Shown here piece by piece: positions 18,260 to 27,141 of a stretch of DNA of 64,000 nt. The DNA is from Stieleria mannarensis (GTDB lineage Bacteria; Planctomycetota; Planctomycetia; Pirellulales; Pirellulaceae): the NCBI RefSeq assembly GCF_014154935.1, contig NZ_JACEHH010000016.1:110518-174517 (forward strand), written 5' to 3'. The position numbers and the translations under genes were made by a program. Position 1 is the stretch's first letter, and each line of letters begins with the position of its first letter. The notes under the pieces were generated by a model that searched no databases, was not told where the DNA came from, and worked only from the letters and a program-made list of their open reading frames with translations.

Positions 18260-19492
18260 ATGCAGAAACGAACCGAATTAAAACGACAGTTGTTGATCGC
18301 CGGTTGCGCCGGGGTGATGATCACGTTCACGGGCTGCCGCAGCGCGATGCCCAAGTGGAACATGTTCAGTTGGCGCAGCGCCCCATCGGCCGAAACCCTC
18401 GCCGGCAACGGCCCCACGATCACTTACCCCGCCCCTCCCGGTGAATCGGCCACACCCGAGGCGATCGCATCGGCAGCGGCCGGAACCAGCGGATCGTCAA
18501 CGCCGGATGCCATCGTCGCGGCGCGGCAATCGCCCAACGCACCGGTGACCGGGTTCGATGCAACCGTCGCCGCGGCCAATCGATCCACCCCGTCGACCAA
18601 TCTCGCTGCCGCCCAAGCCAACGGGTTCAACGTCGCGGCGAATTCATCGCCCACGGGACTCGCCGCCGGCAAGCTGCCGGGTTACTCCGGACCGGCCGGT
18701 GCGACCGCGAACTCAACCACTCCGGGCAAAACTGTTGCCGCCAACAACACTTCCGTGCCCTCCATCCCGGCCGGCTACCAGTTCGGCATCAACAAGCCGT
18801 CCGGGCAAACGTCTGCTGCGTCGTCGCAAAACAATCTCGCCAGCCGCTATGCGATGCCGTCGTCCTACCCGTCCCCCGGAGCGACCACCAGTATGCCGAC
18901 CAGTGCAGCGACCGCCGCCGGATCATCGACACCGAGCACGGCGACCGCGGGACTCGGATCATCCTCCGGCTACACCCTGCCGTCCGGCGCAGCCCCGACC
19001 GGAACCCAGACAGCCGTCGCCACCGCCACCGGCGGTTTTGGCCTGCCGTCGACCGGGGCTCCCGAGTCAACGCCGACTGCAGGCGGGAATGCAACGAGTG
19101 GATTTGCGTTGCCCGATTCGATGTTGAAGACGGCCCGAACGGCAGCCGGCAACAACTCGACCAGCTCTGCACCGACCAGCTCCCAGCCCTTCACGCCCAA
19201 GACGGCGCCGGCCACCAGCCCGGCCGCCTCGTCGATCGCCGGCCCCGCCGCATCGCCCGGGTTCAAACTGCCCGGCGACACCCCGGCAGCGACCTCTGCG
19301 GCGACCGTTTCCACGGGCGGTTCGACACCTTCTTTCTCCACCGCCAGCGCGTCGTTGACGCCGCGCTCCGGTGAGACACCCACGACGAACTCGAGCAGCG
19401 GATACTCTCCCGGCAGCACCGCCGGATCCGGCTCTTACCCGACGACCAGCGGCTATCCCAGCACGGGAACCGAGGGCAGCTTTTACCGGTAG
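18260..19492 (+). CDS. Low-complexity Ser/Thr/Ala/Pro-rich lipoprotein
   Basis: A 410-aa exported lipoprotein. I chose the ATG at 18260 (MQKRTELKRQ), with TAAGG 8 nt upstream, because the hydrophobic leader and lipobox FTGC follow immediately; an ATG at 18200 would add 20 residues. After about residue 50 the protein is almost entirely S/T/A/P/G (repeating motifs such as GFGLPSTGA, GFALPDS, PGFKLPGD). This is typical of disordered stalks or surface linkers and may be O-glycosylated. No catalytic domain is visible. A second secreted gene starts 9 bp after its stop. Confidence 0.75.
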   Translation: MQKRTELKRQLLIAGCAGVMITFTGCRSAMPKWNMFSWRSAPSAETLAGNGPTITYPAPPGESATPEAIASAAAGTSGSSTPDAIVAARQSPNAPVTGFDATVAAANRSTPSTNLAAAQANGFNVAANSSPTGLAAGKLPGYSGPAGATANSTTPGKTVAANNTSVPSIPAGYQFGINKPSGQTSAASSQNNLASRYAMPSSYPSPGATTSMPTSAATAAGSSTPSTATAGLGSSSGYTLPSGAAPTGTQTAVATATGGFGLPSTGAPESTPTAGGNATSGFALPDSMLKTARTAAGNNSTSSAPTSSQPFTPKTAPATSPAASSIAGPAASPGFKLPGDTPAATSAATVSTGGSTPSFSTASASLTPRSGETPTTNSSSGYSPGSTAGSGSYPTTSGYPSTGTEGSFYR

Positions 19493-19501
19493 AACAGACC
19501 G

Positions 19502-19933
19502 ATGCAATTGATGATCTACATCGCCGCTTTGTCGGCAGCCTCGCTGTCAGCGGCCTCGTTCTCGGCGACGGGAATCCTGCCGCCGACCCGGCTTGATTCC
19601 AATACGACCGAAGCCGAAGTAGATCTCGTCGAACTGAACCACTTTCTAGACGACCATGGCCGAGAAGTTTTCCGCCAGGTCGTCTTTTTTGATTGGTCGC
19701 GAAAGAACCGCCAGTTCGAAGTCCGAGCGTGGCGGCTGGTCAAACACCCGTCGCAATTGCCGCGCCAGGTCGATCAATCGGCGACCTACCTGGTCCGCTG
19801 GCAAGACAAATCGATCACCCGCCAAGTCCGCGCCAAATCGATGCGGGAAACCTGGAGTCAAGAAGATCCCGAGCGTGTCAACCGCGCCCTGTTGCCGGAG
19901 AACCAGCGCCGCCCGCTTTGGCCGACGAAGTAG
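19502..19933 (+). CDS. Small secreted hypothetical protein
   Basis: A 143-aa protein, the second gene after the low-complexity lipoprotein (9-bp spacing, likely co-transcribed). The N-terminus (MIYIAALSAASLSAASFSATG) resembles a signal peptide. The rest is charged and compact, with conserved-looking VFFDWSRKNRQFEVRAWRLVKHPSQLP and a basic C-terminus. I do not recognise the family. The context suggests an envelope role. Confidence 0.7.
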   Translation: MQLMIYIAALSAASLSAASFSATGILPPTRLDSNTTEAEVDLVELNHFLDDHGREVFRQVVFFDWSRKNRQFEVRAWRLVKHPSQLPRQVDQSATYLVRWQDKSITRQVRAKSMRETWSQEDPERVNRALLPENQRRPLWPTK

Positions 19934-19989
19934 ATCCGGCCTGAAGCGTTCATTTGAGCGCGGCGACGCACTACAGTAGCGGAACTCGT

Positions 19990-20113
19990 CAACGGCCTGT
20001 TGATTTAATCAGCCGCGCGGCGCTAGAGGCGGTTCTCGCCGCCACGAAACCGGCACTAGCGCCCATCGGCTGATCGTTAGCTTGTTCATTTCGAATCAAT
20101 CAACAGGCCGTTG
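19990..20113. repeat. Palindromic MITE-like element
   Basis: Perfect 16-bp inverted arms (19990-20005 and 20098-20113) enclose 92 bp containing a second, inner inverted pair (ATCAGCCG...GGCGCTAG against CTAGCGCC...CGGCTGAT, 3-nt mismatch in the middle). It lies between the 3' ends of convergent genes and could fold into a long interrupted cruciform or RNA hairpin. No coding capacity. Confidence 0.7.
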
Positions 20114-20126
20114 AGAGTTTCGCTCG

Positions 20127-20171
20127 GTAGCGGTAGCGTGCGGAGTCGAAAGTCTTGGCGACTTCCGCTAC
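20127..20171. repeat. Family B REP, single intact unit plus degenerate partner
   Basis: On the minus strand 20171-20147 reads GTAG, stem CGGAAGTC, loop GCCAA, stem GACTTTCG (8 bp with one G.U). A degenerate GTAG-CGG start at 20127 faces it. The same design recurs at 51121-51201 and 55652-55822. It overlaps the last codon(s) of the downstream dehydrogenase gene. Confidence 0.75.
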
Positions 20172-21745
20172 TGCACGTCCGCGGTCGTCCAAGCCCCGTC
20201 GATCCGCCGCGGGGTTTGACCGGTCGGGTTCTTGTCAGCCAACAAGGCGGGCAAACGCTGGGCGCGGACGTTGTCATAACTGGTCAGTTTCGCAAACCGC
20301 AGCAGCGCCCCGGGAACACCGACGGCGGTGAATCCGGGGTGTCCGGTCGCCGGGTACGGTCCGCCATGGTTCATCGCCGCCGAAACCGCAACTCCCGTTG
20401 GCATCTTGTCATTCAAGACCCGCCCCACCTTCGGCGTCAACTCGAACGCCACTTGCTGGTACGCCGCATCGTCGCTGCCGGCCGGATCGCTGTAGATGCA
20501 ACCGGTCAAGTTGCCTTCCAGGCTGGCGATCACCTTACACAACTGGTCCAAATCGTCGACGACGACCACCAGCGACGCGTTACCGAACGCTTCGGTCTGG
20601 AAGCCTTCGGGGTCGGCCAGAAATTGCTTTCCGGTTGCCGTCATCAACGTGTTGGCCAGCGCACAGCGGCCCGCTTCGACGTCACCGCCGCCGACCAGCA
20701 ATTCGGCCCCGAAACCACACAGTGTCTCGATGCTCTCTTTCAAGCTTCCGGCAACGGCGGGCGACAGCAGGGTCCCGGCGGGAGAACCGCCAAAGCGTTC
20801 CTTGACAGCGGCGATGAAGTTGTCGGTGTCGTCGCCGGCGACCGCCACGACGACGCCGGGGTTGGTGCAGAACTGGCCGCTGCCCATCAACGCACTGCCA
20901 CAGAACTCGTCGACGATCTCATCACCACGCGCGGCCAGGGCGCCGGGCAACAGCACGACCGGGTTGACGCTGGAAAGCTCCAGATAGATCGGTTTGCCGG
21001 CGGCGTCCGCGGCGGCCTTGAGTTTCAATCCCGCCGATCGGCTGCCGGTGTACCCGGTCGCGCCGACGCGGGGATCGGCGACCAAACGTTCGCCGTCGGA
21101 ATGTCCGGTTCGGTAAATCAATTGCACGATCGCGCCGGGCATGCCGGACTCGTTGGCGGCATCCAAAGCCAGTTCGGCAAACAACCGCGTCGTTTCGGGA
21201 TGAGAGCTGTTGGCTTTACCGATCACCGGGTTGCCGGCGGCGATCGCCGCGGCAAAATCGCCGCCGGAGACCGATCCGAAGGCGAAGGGAAAGTTGTTGG
21301 GTCCGAACACGCAAACCGGGCCGAGCGGTTCGTAGCAAGAACGGATTCCGGCGGCGGTGTCGATCGTGGCGAGTGCCCAATCACCGCTGCGGCAGGATTC
21401 GGCCGCGGCGCGAAGCTGGCCGCTGGTCCGCGGCAACTCTCCGTCGGCCAGACGCGGCGATTTGGCCAGCCCGGTTTCCGCGTGAGCCGCTTCGACCAAC
21501 GCGTCTTTGGCCGCGTCGATCTTGTCGGCGTACAAGTCCAAAAACGCCGCAATGTCCGACGCGGGAAGCTTCCGCATCTCGCGCGCCGCCCCGGCGGCGG
21601 CTTCAAGTGCGGCATCGCAGTCCGCCCAGGAGCTGACCGGAAACTCGGCCGGTAATTTTTCGTTGGTGTTCGGGTTGGTGGCTTGGAACGTGCCGACCGA
21701 ATCGGCGTCGCGCCACGATCCGGCGATCAAAACTTTTGCGACCAT
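20168..21745 (-). CDS. 2-oxoglutarate semialdehyde dehydrogenase-type aldehyde dehydrogenase
   Basis: A 525-aa ALDH of the NADP-preferring ketoglutarate-semialdehyde dehydrogenase subgroup. It shows the subgroup signatures FGPNNFPFAFGSVSGGDFAAAIAAGNPVIGKANSSHP, GATGYTGSRSAG and YLELSSVNPVV (general-base Glu), and the catalytic Cys in GQFCTNPG. It would oxidise 2,5-dioxopentanoate to 2-oxoglutarate. The adjacent upstream gene on the same strand is a 2-keto-3-deoxy-sugar-acid dehydratase homologue, and together they form the final two steps of a Weimberg-type or uronate pathway. A family C REP pair occupies the 147-bp gap between them. Confidence 0.92.
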   Translation of the reverse strand: MVAKVLIAGSWRDADSVGTFQATNPNTNEKLPAEFPVSSWADCDAALEAAAGAAREMRKLPASDIAAFLDLYADKIDAAKDALVEAAHAETGLAKSPRLADGELPRTSGQLRAAAESCRSGDWALATIDTAAGIRSCYEPLGPVCVFGPNNFPFAFGSVSGGDFAAAIAAGNPVIGKANSSHPETTRLFAELALDAANESGMPGAIVQLIYRTGHSDGERLVADPRVGATGYTGSRSAGLKLKAAADAAGKPIYLELSSVNPVVLLPGALAARGDEIVDEFCGSALMGSGQFCTNPGVVVAVAGDDTDNFIAAVKERFGGSPAGTLLSPAVAGSLKESIETLCGFGAELLVGGGDVEAGRCALANTLMTATGKQFLADPEGFQTEAFGNASLVVVVDDLDQLCKVIASLEGNLTGCIYSDPAGSDDAAYQQVAFELTPKVGRVLNDKMPTGVAVSAAMNHGGPYPATGHPGFTAVGVPGALLRFAKLTSYDNVRAQRLPALLADKNPTGQTPRRIDGAWTTADVQ

Positions 21746-21811
21746 GATGATGTTGTTGTTAGCTGGGGTGATGTTGAGAGTTGAAGGAGTGAATGACCCG
21801 CAGGGTCAGCC

Positions 21812-21877
21812 GTAGTGGACGACGCGAGGAGTCCTCACAGCTGGGAATCCGAATGGACTCGTCGCCTCGTCCACTAC
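21812..21877. repeat. Family C REP pair (BIME-like)
   Basis: Inverted 22-bp arms (21812-21833; 21856-21877) with GTAG at both outer ends. Unit 1 is GTAG, TGGACGAC, loop GCGA, GGAGTCCT. Unit 2 on the other strand is GTAG, TGGACGAG, loop GCGA, CGAGTCCA. In both, a tandem G.A/A.G mismatch sits inside the stem and the loop-closing pair is swapped (C-G versus G-C). It lies between two co-directional genes. Confidence 0.7.
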
Positions 21878-21892
21878 CCGGGAACCGATTGT

Positions 21893-22747
21893 TTACCCTT
21901 GGATGATCGGATTGCGGAGCGTCCCGACGCCGTCGATGGTGATGTTGACGACGTCGCCGGGAAGCAAGGTGAAATCACTGGTCGGAACGATGCCGGTTCC
22001 GGTCATCAAAAACGCACCGGCGGGAAACGAATTGTCCCGGGCCAACCAGCCGACCAGGTTTTCAAAGCTCCGTGCCATCTGGCCGCCGTCGGTTTGTTGA
22101 TCAAAGACCGTCTGGCCGTCGCGGACAATTTTCAAATCCACCCCGATCGAATCGGCAGCCGGCAAGGTCTCAAATATGCTGACCCACGGCCCCAACCCTG
22201 CACACTGGTCGTAGCACTTCGCCTGCGGCAGATAGAGCGGATTTTCGCCTTCGATGTCGCGCGAGCTCATGTCGTTGCCGACGGTCAAACCGACGATCCG
22301 CATTTGGGGACTGAGCACCAGCGTGATTTCCGGCTCGGGGACGTTCCAGGTGGCATCGGTTCGAATCCGCAGCGGTTGCCCATGACCGGCGACGCGATGC
22401 GGTGTCGCCTTGAAAAACAATTCGGGGCGATCGGCGTTGTAGACTCGGTCATAGCACGATGCGGCGGCTTCGGACTCCTCCATCCGCGCGGTCTGAGATC
22501 GTTTGTAGGTGACGCCCGCCGCCCAAACCTCTTGATCGTCGATCGGCGGCAACCAGCGGATCGAATCGTCGATCGTGATCGCCGGTTCGGTTTGCAGCGA
22601 CTCGGCCGCGGCGATCGGCGTGGCGTGGGCGATCAGATCCGCCAGGGTGGCCAATTCATCGGTCATCACCAACGGAAATAATTCGTTTTCGCGGACCACT
22701 CCGACGCGGATCCTGTCGGACGCATCAAGGAATTTTGCTACTTTCAT
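21893..22747 (-). CDS. FAH-family 2-keto-3-deoxy-pentonate dehydratase-like protein
   Basis: A 284-aa fumarylacetoacetate-hydrolase-fold protein. NVPEPEITLVLSPQ carries the metal-binding Glu-x-Glu. GNDMSSRDIEGENPLYLPQAKCYDQC matches the 2-keto-3-deoxy-D-xylonate/arabinonate dehydratase (XylX/KdaD-like) branch rather than true FAH. It would dehydrate a 2-keto-3-deoxy-pentonate to 2-oxoglutarate semialdehyde, which the following gene product oxidises. The upstream dehydrogenase, lactonase and first dehydratase are not in this window. It is divergent from the FG-GAP lipoprotein gene with only 34 bp between start codons. Confidence 0.87.
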   Translation of the reverse strand: MKVAKFLDASDRIRVGVVRENELFPLVMTDELATLADLIAHATPIAAAESLQTEPAITIDDSIRWLPPIDDQEVWAAGVTYKRSQTARMEESEAAASCYDRVYNADRPELFFKATPHRVAGHGQPLRIRTDATWNVPEPEITLVLSPQMRIVGLTVGNDMSSRDIEGENPLYLPQAKCYDQCAGLGPWVSIFETLPAADSIGVDLKIVRDGQTVFDQQTDGGQMARSFENLVGWLARDNSFPAGAFLMTGTGIVPTSDFTLLPGDVVNITIDGVGTLRNPIIQG

Positions 22748-22781
22748 ATGTCAAACCTTTTTTAATGAATGGTCCCAACGG

Positions 22782-25700
22782 ATGGTAGACACCGTGAACG
22801 CCCCCCCAACAAACCGTCCGACCAACCGCAACACGATCCAGGCGAGTTTGCGTCGGCAATTGGCCGTTGTCTTCGCAGCGGTTGCAACGTCGATCTCGCT
22901 GACGTTCTCCGGTTGCAGTTGCAGCCGCGACGCTGCCGACAACGGAAACGGTACCACGCCGCCGCTCCGCGGTGAATCGGAGGCGAACCTGGTAAAGATC
23001 ACCCAGGCGCTTGCGGCGACCGAAAACATGGAACCCGAGCAGGCCGAAACGTTGTGGGCGGAACTTCGAAATCAATTCGCCCAGGACCCTTCGGTCGCTC
23101 TCAATCGCGCGCTCAATGCCGTGCTGGCGGTCGACATGCTGACCGCCGCCGCGACCGATTCGGTGAAGACCAGCGAAGAAAAATCCGCGGCCCGCGCACA
23201 GCTGCCCGACGCCATCGAAGCGGCACGAAAGGCGATCGACCAGTACCAGGAAAACTCCGGCGATGCAGTCACCAAACTGTGGCTGGATAGCCGCATCGAT
23301 GCACACGAAGCCACGTTGCTGGGCGCAACACTCAGCAAGTCGCTGCGTCGCGACCTGTTCACGCGGCTGACGCAAGCCATCGACGGACCGATGGGAGAAG
23401 ATCCCCGCGCCGTCATCTTGGGCGGACCGTTGATCGAGTTGCTGGAGAAAATGTCCGACCCCATCGATGGGCTGCCCGAGGCGGTGCTGAAACCCGCCGC
23501 AAAATCGCTGCAACGACTTTCCGATCAAAACGAAGACAACCTGTTCCTGGCGCTGCGGGCGCTGCGGTTGGCGATCGACGATCAAGACGTCGCGGCGGCC
23601 GAACTGGCGGATCGCACGTGGCGCTTGGCCAAAGCGGTTGAGCCGACGTTGGCCGCCTACACCAAACCGATCGGGCTGTCGCCAGAAGACCTGGTCGATC
23701 GGATTCGCGATGCGGTCAGTGACGGAGACTGGGCCAAGGCTGATCAGTCGTCGGTGTTGTGGTCCAACGTCTTGAACCCGCTGGAAATCGTCCGCACCGA
23801 CCGACGCCGCACGTCACCGCACCCGCTGGACCGATTGAACTTTGACACCGTCCGCGAACTGAGCAGCGAAATCGCAACCGCCAAGCCGATCGCAAGAGAC
23901 GAGGCGGGGATTTCGTTTGTCTTTGAAACGATTGCTGACGGGATGCTAGCCTTGCCGCTGGATGCCGATCTGGATCTTCGCATCGATCTGGCCACCGTCT
24001 CGGCCGACGGACAACTGCAATTGTTACAACGTCAAAACGATCGTTGGGAATCGCTTTCTAGTCTCAAGCTCGATGCCACACCGAGCGGGCTGGCGGCCGC
24101 CGATCTGTTCATGGTCGACAGCAGCGATTCGGATCGCATCAAACGCAGCCAACCGGCCGAGCAAGGTGACGCGGAAGAAGGCAACGCACAGGACGCTGTC
24201 TCGCCCCAACGCCACGACACATTACCGACGTTGATCGCGTTCGGACCGCAGGGCGTGCAACTGATGCAAATCGACATGCGCAGCGAAACCCCGATGGCCG
24301 AGCGTTTGACGTTGGTCGACAAAGCGACGGGGCTGGAGGAGTTGCCTTCGATCGCGGCGGTGACGATGGGGGACCTGGAAGGCGACGGCGATCTGGATCT
24401 GATCCTTGCCCCCGCCGAGGGGCAAATCCGCGTGATGATCAACCGCGGCAACCGCACCTTCTTTGAGGCTGCGATTGGGACCAGCACCGTGGACGGCGAT
24501 GACCCGATCGCCGACTTGACGATCGCCGACCTGGATCGCGACATCGACCTGGACGTGTTGGCGATTCACAAGTCTGGACGCGTCAGCATGCTGGAGAACC
24601 TGCTGCACCTGCAGTTCCGCTTCCGCAACCTGGACTCCGTCCCTCCGCTGCCGGTCGCGGCCGATGATCCGTCGTTGACCGTTGCGGTGGAAGACGTCGA
24701 CGCCAACGTCGGTTGGGACGTCGTCGCGACCAGCAGCAAACAGTCATCGGTCGCGTTTGGAAACTCGTCCGACATCGGTGTCTGGACGGTGGATCGCGTC
24801 GAAACGGGACCGGGGTTCCAGTCGCGGCCCGCCCTCGGTGACTTTGACAACGACTCCTATTTGGAACTGATCGGCGCTGCCCAAACGTTGAAACTCGGTC
24901 CCTGGGGGATCAACGTCATGGACCCGGCGGCCGAGTTGCCTGAGGGACTGGTCGACGCCAAAGCGACCGACATCGACGGCGACGGGCGGATCGACATCGT
25001 CTCGATGGGGGCCGATGGCGCCGGCGTCGGGATCAACCAGTCCGCCGGCGACGCCCACCAGATTTCGGTCCGCTTCAAAGGCATCGCGGACAACGCGGCG
25101 GCGAGTGGGCGGGTGAACCACTACGCGATCGGGTCGGTGCTCGAGTTGCGATTCGGGCCGCATTATCGCAGTCGCATCGTTCGCGGCCCCGCGACGCACT
25201 TCGGCATGGACGGGATCGATTCCGCCGACTCGATCCGTGTCATCATGCCCAACGGTTTGACGCAAACGATCCGCGACCCCGAAGTCGATTCGATCATCGA
25301 AGAAGAACAAACGCTGAAGGGGTCGTGCCCGTATCTGTACAGTTGGGACGGACAGCGGTTTGCATTCGTCACCGATTGTTTGTGGGCCGCACCGCTGGGG
25401 CTGCAGGTCGCCGCCGGTGTCGTCCAGCCCGATCGTCCGTGGGAATACTTGAAGATCGACGGCGATCATGTTCGGAAAAACGAAGACGGTCAGTATGAGC
25501 TTCGATTGACCGAGGAATTGTGGGAGGTCGCTTATGTCGACAAGATCGAATTGACCGCGGTCGACCACCCCGCCGATGTTGCGGTCCATTCGAACGAAAA
25601 GGTCGGGCCGCCGAGTGTCGCGACGCCGACGATTTTTTCCTTCGACGAAAACGAACTGCACACGGTCGCCGCCGCCGTCGACACCCAGGCCCGCGACGTG

Positions 25701-26684
25701 ACCGAGTTGCTGACGCAGGCCGACGAACACTACGTCCAGGGGTTTGATCGGCGGATCCGCCAAGGCTTGTGCCCGCCGCACTGGATCGATTTGGATTTTG
25801 GTCCGGCGGTCAAGCAATCGTTGGCCGATCACGAGGACGCATCGGTCTACCTGGTGCTGCGTGGTTGGATTCTGCCGACCGACACGTCGCTGAACATTCA
25901 AATCGACCAAAACCCCGAATTACCGTCGATCGAATTCCCGTCGGTCTGGGTTCCCGATGCCTCGGCTGACTCCGGCTGGCAACAAGTGATCCCGTTCATG
26001 GGCTTTCCCGGCGGAAAGACCAAGACGATCGTCGTCGACGTTTCGCAGCACCTCCGGCACGACGATCCGCGAATCCGCGTGCGGACGAGCGCCCAGATTT
26101 ATTGGGACGCCGCGTCGCTGGCGATTCAAACGGCTCCGGCATCCAGTGTCACGCAGGCCGTCGAATTGATCGATGCCGAAGTCGCCTTTCATGGTTTTTC
26201 CCAACGCATCAAAGCGGATCACACGCGTCCGGAAACCTACGACTACAGCCAAGCCGACGCCCAGCCGAAATGGCCGCCGCTGCGGGGTTCGGTCTCGCGC
26301 TACGGTGACTGTACCGAGCAATTGCGACAGTGGGACGACTCGATGGTGGTGATCAGCGGCGGCGACGAAATTCGCATGCGGTTTGCGCCACCGCAGCAGG
26401 ACGTGCCCGAGGGTTGGAAGCGCGACTTTATTTTGCACTGCGTCGGTTGGGACAAAGACGCGGACCTGAATACCCTGACCGGCCAATCGATCGGGCCGCT
26501 GCCGATTCGCGACATGCGCGGCTATCCACCGACGGCCCAGTCGGCCGCACGATTTGACGCAGTGGAGCAAAAAAACGCCGATTCACTGCGTCGACGCCAA
26601 TCGTTTCGGGCGTTCTGGCATCGCGGACAAAGCCTTGAGAAACCGTTCTTGAGTACCGTCAACGACTCGGCGAAAGCGTGGTAG
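22782..26684 (+). CDS. Large FG-GAP/UnbV (CRTAC1-type) lipoprotein with unusual C-terminal domain
   Basis: A 1300-aa exported protein. The start MVDTVNAPPT at 22782 is followed by a leader and lipobox (TFSGCSCS); the longer frame runs into the opposite gene and is rejected. Residues about 45-330 are helical, TPR-like. Residues about 380-820 contain FG-GAP/VCBS-type repeats with Ca-binding-like DxDxDxD motifs (GDLEGDGDLDLIL, ADLDRDIDLDVL, DIDGDGRIDIV). An UnbV-like segment follows at about 830-910 (VLELRFGPHYRSRIV, GLTQTIRDPE). The last roughly 390 residues begin CPYLYSWDGQRFAFVTDCLWAAPLG and form a separate conserved-looking domain. Surface or periplasmic location is expected; function unknown. 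Confidence 0.9.
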   Translation: MVDTVNAPPTNRPTNRNTIQASLRRQLAVVFAAVATSISLTFSGCSCSRDAADNGNGTTPPLRGESEANLVKITQALAATENMEPEQAETLWAELRNQFAQDPSVALNRALNAVLAVDMLTAAATDSVKTSEEKSAARAQLPDAIEAARKAIDQYQENSGDAVTKLWLDSRIDAHEATLLGATLSKSLRRDLFTRLTQAIDGPMGEDPRAVILGGPLIELLEKMSDPIDGLPEAVLKPAAKSLQRLSDQNEDNLFLALRALRLAIDDQDVAAAELADRTWRLAKAVEPTLAAYTKPIGLSPEDLVDRIRDAVSDGDWAKADQSSVLWSNVLNPLEIVRTDRRRTSPHPLDRLNFDTVRELSSEIATAKPIARDEAGISFVFETIADGMLALPLDADLDLRIDLATVSADGQLQLLQRQNDRWESLSSLKLDATPSGLAAADLFMVDSSDSDRIKRSQPAEQGDAEEGNAQDAVSPQRHDTLPTLIAFGPQGVQLMQIDMRSETPMAERLTLVDKATGLEELPSIAAVTMGDLEGDGDLDLILAPAEGQIRVMINRGNRTFFEAAIGTSTVDGDDPIADLTIADLDRDIDLDVLAIHKSGRVSMLENLLHLQFRFRNLDSVPPLPVAADDPSLTVAVEDVDANVGWDVVATSSKQSSVAFGNSSDIGVWTVDRVETGPGFQSRPALGDFDNDSYLELIGAAQTLKLGPWGINVMDPAAELPEGLVDAKATDIDGDGRIDIVSMGADGAGVGINQSAGDAHQISVRFKGIADNAAASGRVNHYAIGSVLELRFGPHYRSRIVRGPATHFGMDGIDSADSIRVIMPNGLTQTIRDPEVDSIIEEEQTLKGSCPYLYSWDGQRFAFVTDCLWAAPLGLQVAAGVVQPDRPWEYLKIDGDHVRKNEDGQYELRLTEELWEVAYVDKIELTAVDHPADVAVHSNEKVGPPSVATPTIFSFDENELHTVAAAVDTQARDVTELLTQADEHYVQGFDRRIRQGLCPPHWIDLDFGPAVKQSLADHEDASVYLVLRGWILPTDTSLNIQIDQNPELPSIEFPSVWVPDASADSGWQQVIPFMGFPGGKTKTIVVDVSQHLRHDDPRIRVRTSAQIYWDAASLAIQTAPASSVTQAVELIDAEVAFHGFSQRIKADHTRPETYDYSQADAQPKWPPLRGSVSRYGDCTEQLRQWDDSMVVISGGDEIRMRFAPPQQDVPEGWKRDFILHCVGWDKDADLNTLTGQSIGPLPIRDMRGYPPTAQSAARFDAVEQKNADSLRRRQSFRAFWHRGQSLEKPFLSTVNDSAKAW

Positions 26685-26731
26685 ACTCCGGCGGCGTTTT
26701 TTCTCAACGATCCCGAATCATTCCTCTTTGC

Positions 26732-27037
26732 ATGACCAACCTGCCGAACGATCCCGCCGACGACCAGGAGCGCGGCGCCGCGAAAAACGTGGGGATGCAA
26801 TCCGCGTTTCGAAGCCTGCTGCTATTCATCATCGTGATGATGCTGCCCATCATCGGGTTGCTGGTGTTCCTGAATGTCCGCAAGCAAAACCAGGAGGCGG
26901 CAGAGAATCAGCCGGATGCGGTGCAAGCCGAACAGGTGGGACCACGCGCGCCGTCGTCAGTCTCGGTGGTGGATGGGGACCAAGCGACAGAGGCCCAAGA
27001 GGCAGAGGGCGACGACGCATCGGACGCGGAAGAATAA
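26732..27037 (+). CDS. Small single-pass membrane protein
   Basis: A 101-aa protein starting at the ATG at 26732 (MTNLPNDPAD). One transmembrane helix is visible at about residues 30-50 (LLLFIIVMMLPIIGLLVFLNV), followed by an acidic, Gln/Glu/Asp-rich tail. It lies 47 bp after the FG-GAP lipoprotein gene on the same strand and may be co-expressed. No strong SD is visible, and an in-frame start at 26678 is possible. Function unknown. Confidence 0.6.
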   Translation: MTNLPNDPADDQERGAAKNVGMQSAFRSLLLFIIVMMLPIIGLLVFLNVRKQNQEAAENQPDAVQAEQVGPRAPSSVSVVDGDQATEAQEAEGDDASDAEE

Positions 27038-27058
27038 AACCGACGGACTGGTTCATAC

Positions 27059-27120
27059 GTAGCTACCTTCGCCAGAAGGTGGATCCCTGCTGTTTCCCAC
27101 GCTCTGGCGAGCGTAGCTAC
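27059..27120. repeat. Family A REP pair (BIME-like), copy 2
   Basis: Unit 27059-27082 is GTAG, CTACCTTC, GCCA, GAAGGTGG. The inverted unit 27097-27120 reads on the minus strand as GTAG, CTACGCTC, GCCA, GAGCGTGG. Both 8-bp stems are intact. It lies between the convergent ends of the small membrane protein gene and surE. Confidence 0.88.
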
Positions 27121-27141
27121 GGTGGTGCAAACGTTTTTTCG

